From assembly GCF_026626335.1 (NCBI RefSeq), contig NZ_JAPNTZ010000015.1:186001-250000 (forward strand): DNA of 64,000 nucleotides, given 5' to 3'. The translations under genes and the position numbers were made by a program. The stretch is from Paractinoplanes pyxinae. Its GTDB lineage: Bacteria > Actinomycetota > Actinomycetes > Mycobacteriales > Micromonosporaceae. The notes under the pieces were generated by a model. That model had not been told where the DNA came from. It ran no database searches and saw nothing but the letters and a program-made list of their open reading frames with translations. Of the stretch, positions 63,034 to 64,000 are shown piece by piece (within the stretch, counting starts at the first letter, position 1; the number at the start of each line of letters is the position of its first letter).

Positions 63034-64000
63034 ATGTCAGCCGAACCGATGCAGGACACGCGCCCCGTCGAGTACGTCGCCCGCGACCCGTGGTGGCGCG
63101 ACGCCGTCGTCTACCAGGTGTATCTGCGCTCGTTCGCGGACGGCAACGGCGACGGCGTGGGCGACTTCGCCGGGCTGCGCGCGCGGCTGCCCTACCTGGC
63201 CGAGCTGGGCGTGGACGCGGTCTGGGTGACCCCGCACTACGTGTCGGGCGGGGCCGACGGCGGCTACGACGTCGTCGACTTCACGGCGGTCGACCCGGAT
63301 TACGGCACGGTCGAGGACGTGCGCGGGCTGGTCGAGGACGCGCACGCGCTCGGCCTGCGGGTGCTGCTCGACATCGTCCCCAACCACACCAGCGACCAGC
63401 ACCAGTGGTTCCAGACGGCGCTGAACGACCCGGACAGCCCGGAGGCGGCCCGCTACCACTTCCTGCCGGCTTCGGAGGAGCCCCCGAACAACTGGCAGAG
63501 CATGTTCGGCGGCCCGGCCTGGTCCCGTACGCCGGACGGACGCTGGTACCTGCACCTGTTCACCCCGCAGCAGCCCGACCTGAACTGGGACAACCCGCAG
63601 GTGGCGGAGGACTTCGACCGTACGCTGAAATTCTGGTTCGACCTGGGTGTCGACGGCTTCCGGGTGGACGTCGCCTACGGCCTGTTCAAGGACCCGGCCT
63701 ACCGCGACAACGCCGGCATCTACTCGCCGACCTTGTTCGGGCACGGCCCCGAGCAGGCCATGACCACCAACCAGCCCCGCGTGCACCAGATCTGGCGCCG
63801 CTGGCGGGCGCTGTGCGACTCCTACGCCGAGCCGAAGATGCTGGTCGGCGAGGTGTCGCTGGCCGATCTGGACGAGGTGGGCCTGTACGCGCGCCCCGAC
63901 GAGCTGCACCACGCCTTCCAGTTCCGGCTGCTCAAGAGCGACTGGGACGCCGAGTCGTTCGCCGGCACCATCGCCGAGGCGCTGACCGCTTTCGACCAGG
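63034..64000 (+). CDS. GH13 alpha-glucosidase, 5' part
   Basis: Runs off the end of the window after about 322 codons. An ATG at 63049 is an alternative start. GH13 motifs: 'WWRDAVVYQVYLRSFADGNGDGVGDFAGL' at the start, region I 'DIVPNHTS', region II 'GFRVDVAYGLF' with the nucleophile Asp, and region III 'MLVGEVSL' with the acid/base Glu. The 'GDGVGDFAGL..LPYLAELGVDAVWVTPHY' pattern is that of oligo-1,6-glucosidase or alpha-glucosidase, cytoplasmic here. It diverges from the AAA+ gene with 107 bp between starts. Confidence 0.92.
   Translation, partial: MSAEPMQDTRPVEYVARDPWWRDAVVYQVYLRSFADGNGDGVGDFAGLRARLPYLAELGVDAVWVTPHYVSGGADGGYDVVDFTAVDPDYGTVEDVRGLVEDAHALGLRVLLDIVPNHTSDQHQWFQTALNDPDSPEAARYHFLPASEEPPNNWQSMFGGPAWSRTPDGRWYLHLFTPQQPDLNWDNPQVAEDFDRTLKFWFDLGVDGFRVDVAYGLFKDPAYRDNAGIYSPTLFGHGPEQAMTTNQPRVHQIWRRWRALCDSYAEPKMLVGEVSLADLDEVGLYARPDELHHAFQFRLLKSDWDAESFAGTIAEALTAFDQ

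Noticed and set aside
63037..63912. 291-codon minus frame at the right edge
   Set aside because: It is antisense to a plus-strand GH13 gene with all catalytic motifs, which runs off the window.

Overview
This is a high-GC window from a filamentous or spore-forming actinomycete. Very high GC, pervasive GTG/TTG starts, long spurious antisense frames and gene content (ECF42 sigma factor, P450s, mycothiol-type DinB proteins, GH92/GH13 enzymes, IniA/DynA-like dynamins) all fit. Two methyl-accepting chemotaxis receptors suggest a motile relative such as the Actinoplanes/Micromonosporaceae group; that placement is inference. No rRNA, tRNA, CRISPR array, insertion sequence or prophage block was seen. 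About 52 protein genes are supported, plus one broken gene and one possible leader peptide.

Layout. 0-5.5 kb: membrane-anchored YVTN propeller protein, small protein, flavin amine oxidase-like enzyme, ECF42 sigma factor facing its DGPF/YCII partner. 5.5-18.2 kb: LTA-synthase-like sulfatase diverging from phosphoketolase; a GGDEF/EAL protein; GAF protein; class III aminotransferase; PASTA membrane protein; a soluble and a membrane chemoreceptor. 18.3-22.9 kb: Rieske oxygenase, two P450s, secreted trypsin-like protease. 23-28.7 kb: a frameshifted HAD gene coupled to a DUF6308 gene, a phosphotransferase, an EamA transporter, a DinB-like protein and a Fes-like esterase, separated by two minisatellite regions. 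28.7-34.7 kb: three-gene NAD(P) transhydrogenase operon, acetoacetate decarboxylase-like protein, and an aldo/keto reductase diverging from a TetR gene across two palindromic operators. 34.5-39.3 kb: small membrane proteins, a stand-alone FtsX ectodomain protein, a repeat-bearing membrane protein, a rifampin-monooxygenase-like flavoenzyme with an in-frame repeat insertion and a possible 17-codon leader, then about 0.5 kb of GCN-type repeats. 39.3-46.3 kb: a 1119-residue secreted multidomain carbohydrate protein and a GH92-GT4 operon. 46.5-52.2 kb: an Hsp70-TolB propeller membrane fusion facing a two-gene dynamin operon. 52.4-64 kb: DUF664 protein, secreted protein, RsbQ-like hydrolase, AidB-like acyl-CoA dehydrogenase, a second GGDEF/EAL paralogue, MFS exporter, holin-like peptide, a PH-domain protein facing an AAA+ ATPase, and the 5' part of a GH13 glucosidase.

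Three themes stand out. (1) Short tandem repeats, often with periods divisible by three (12, 15, 24, 42, 84), recur inside genes and between them. (2) Two sets may act at the cell envelope: Hsp70-propeller with paired dynamins, and the PH-domain protein with the AAA+ ATPase. (3) Several genes have unusual starts or coupling: TTG starts in TTGA overlaps, a GH92 gene whose conserved N-terminus lies before any normal start codon, and a strong ribosome site serving only a 17-codon frame.
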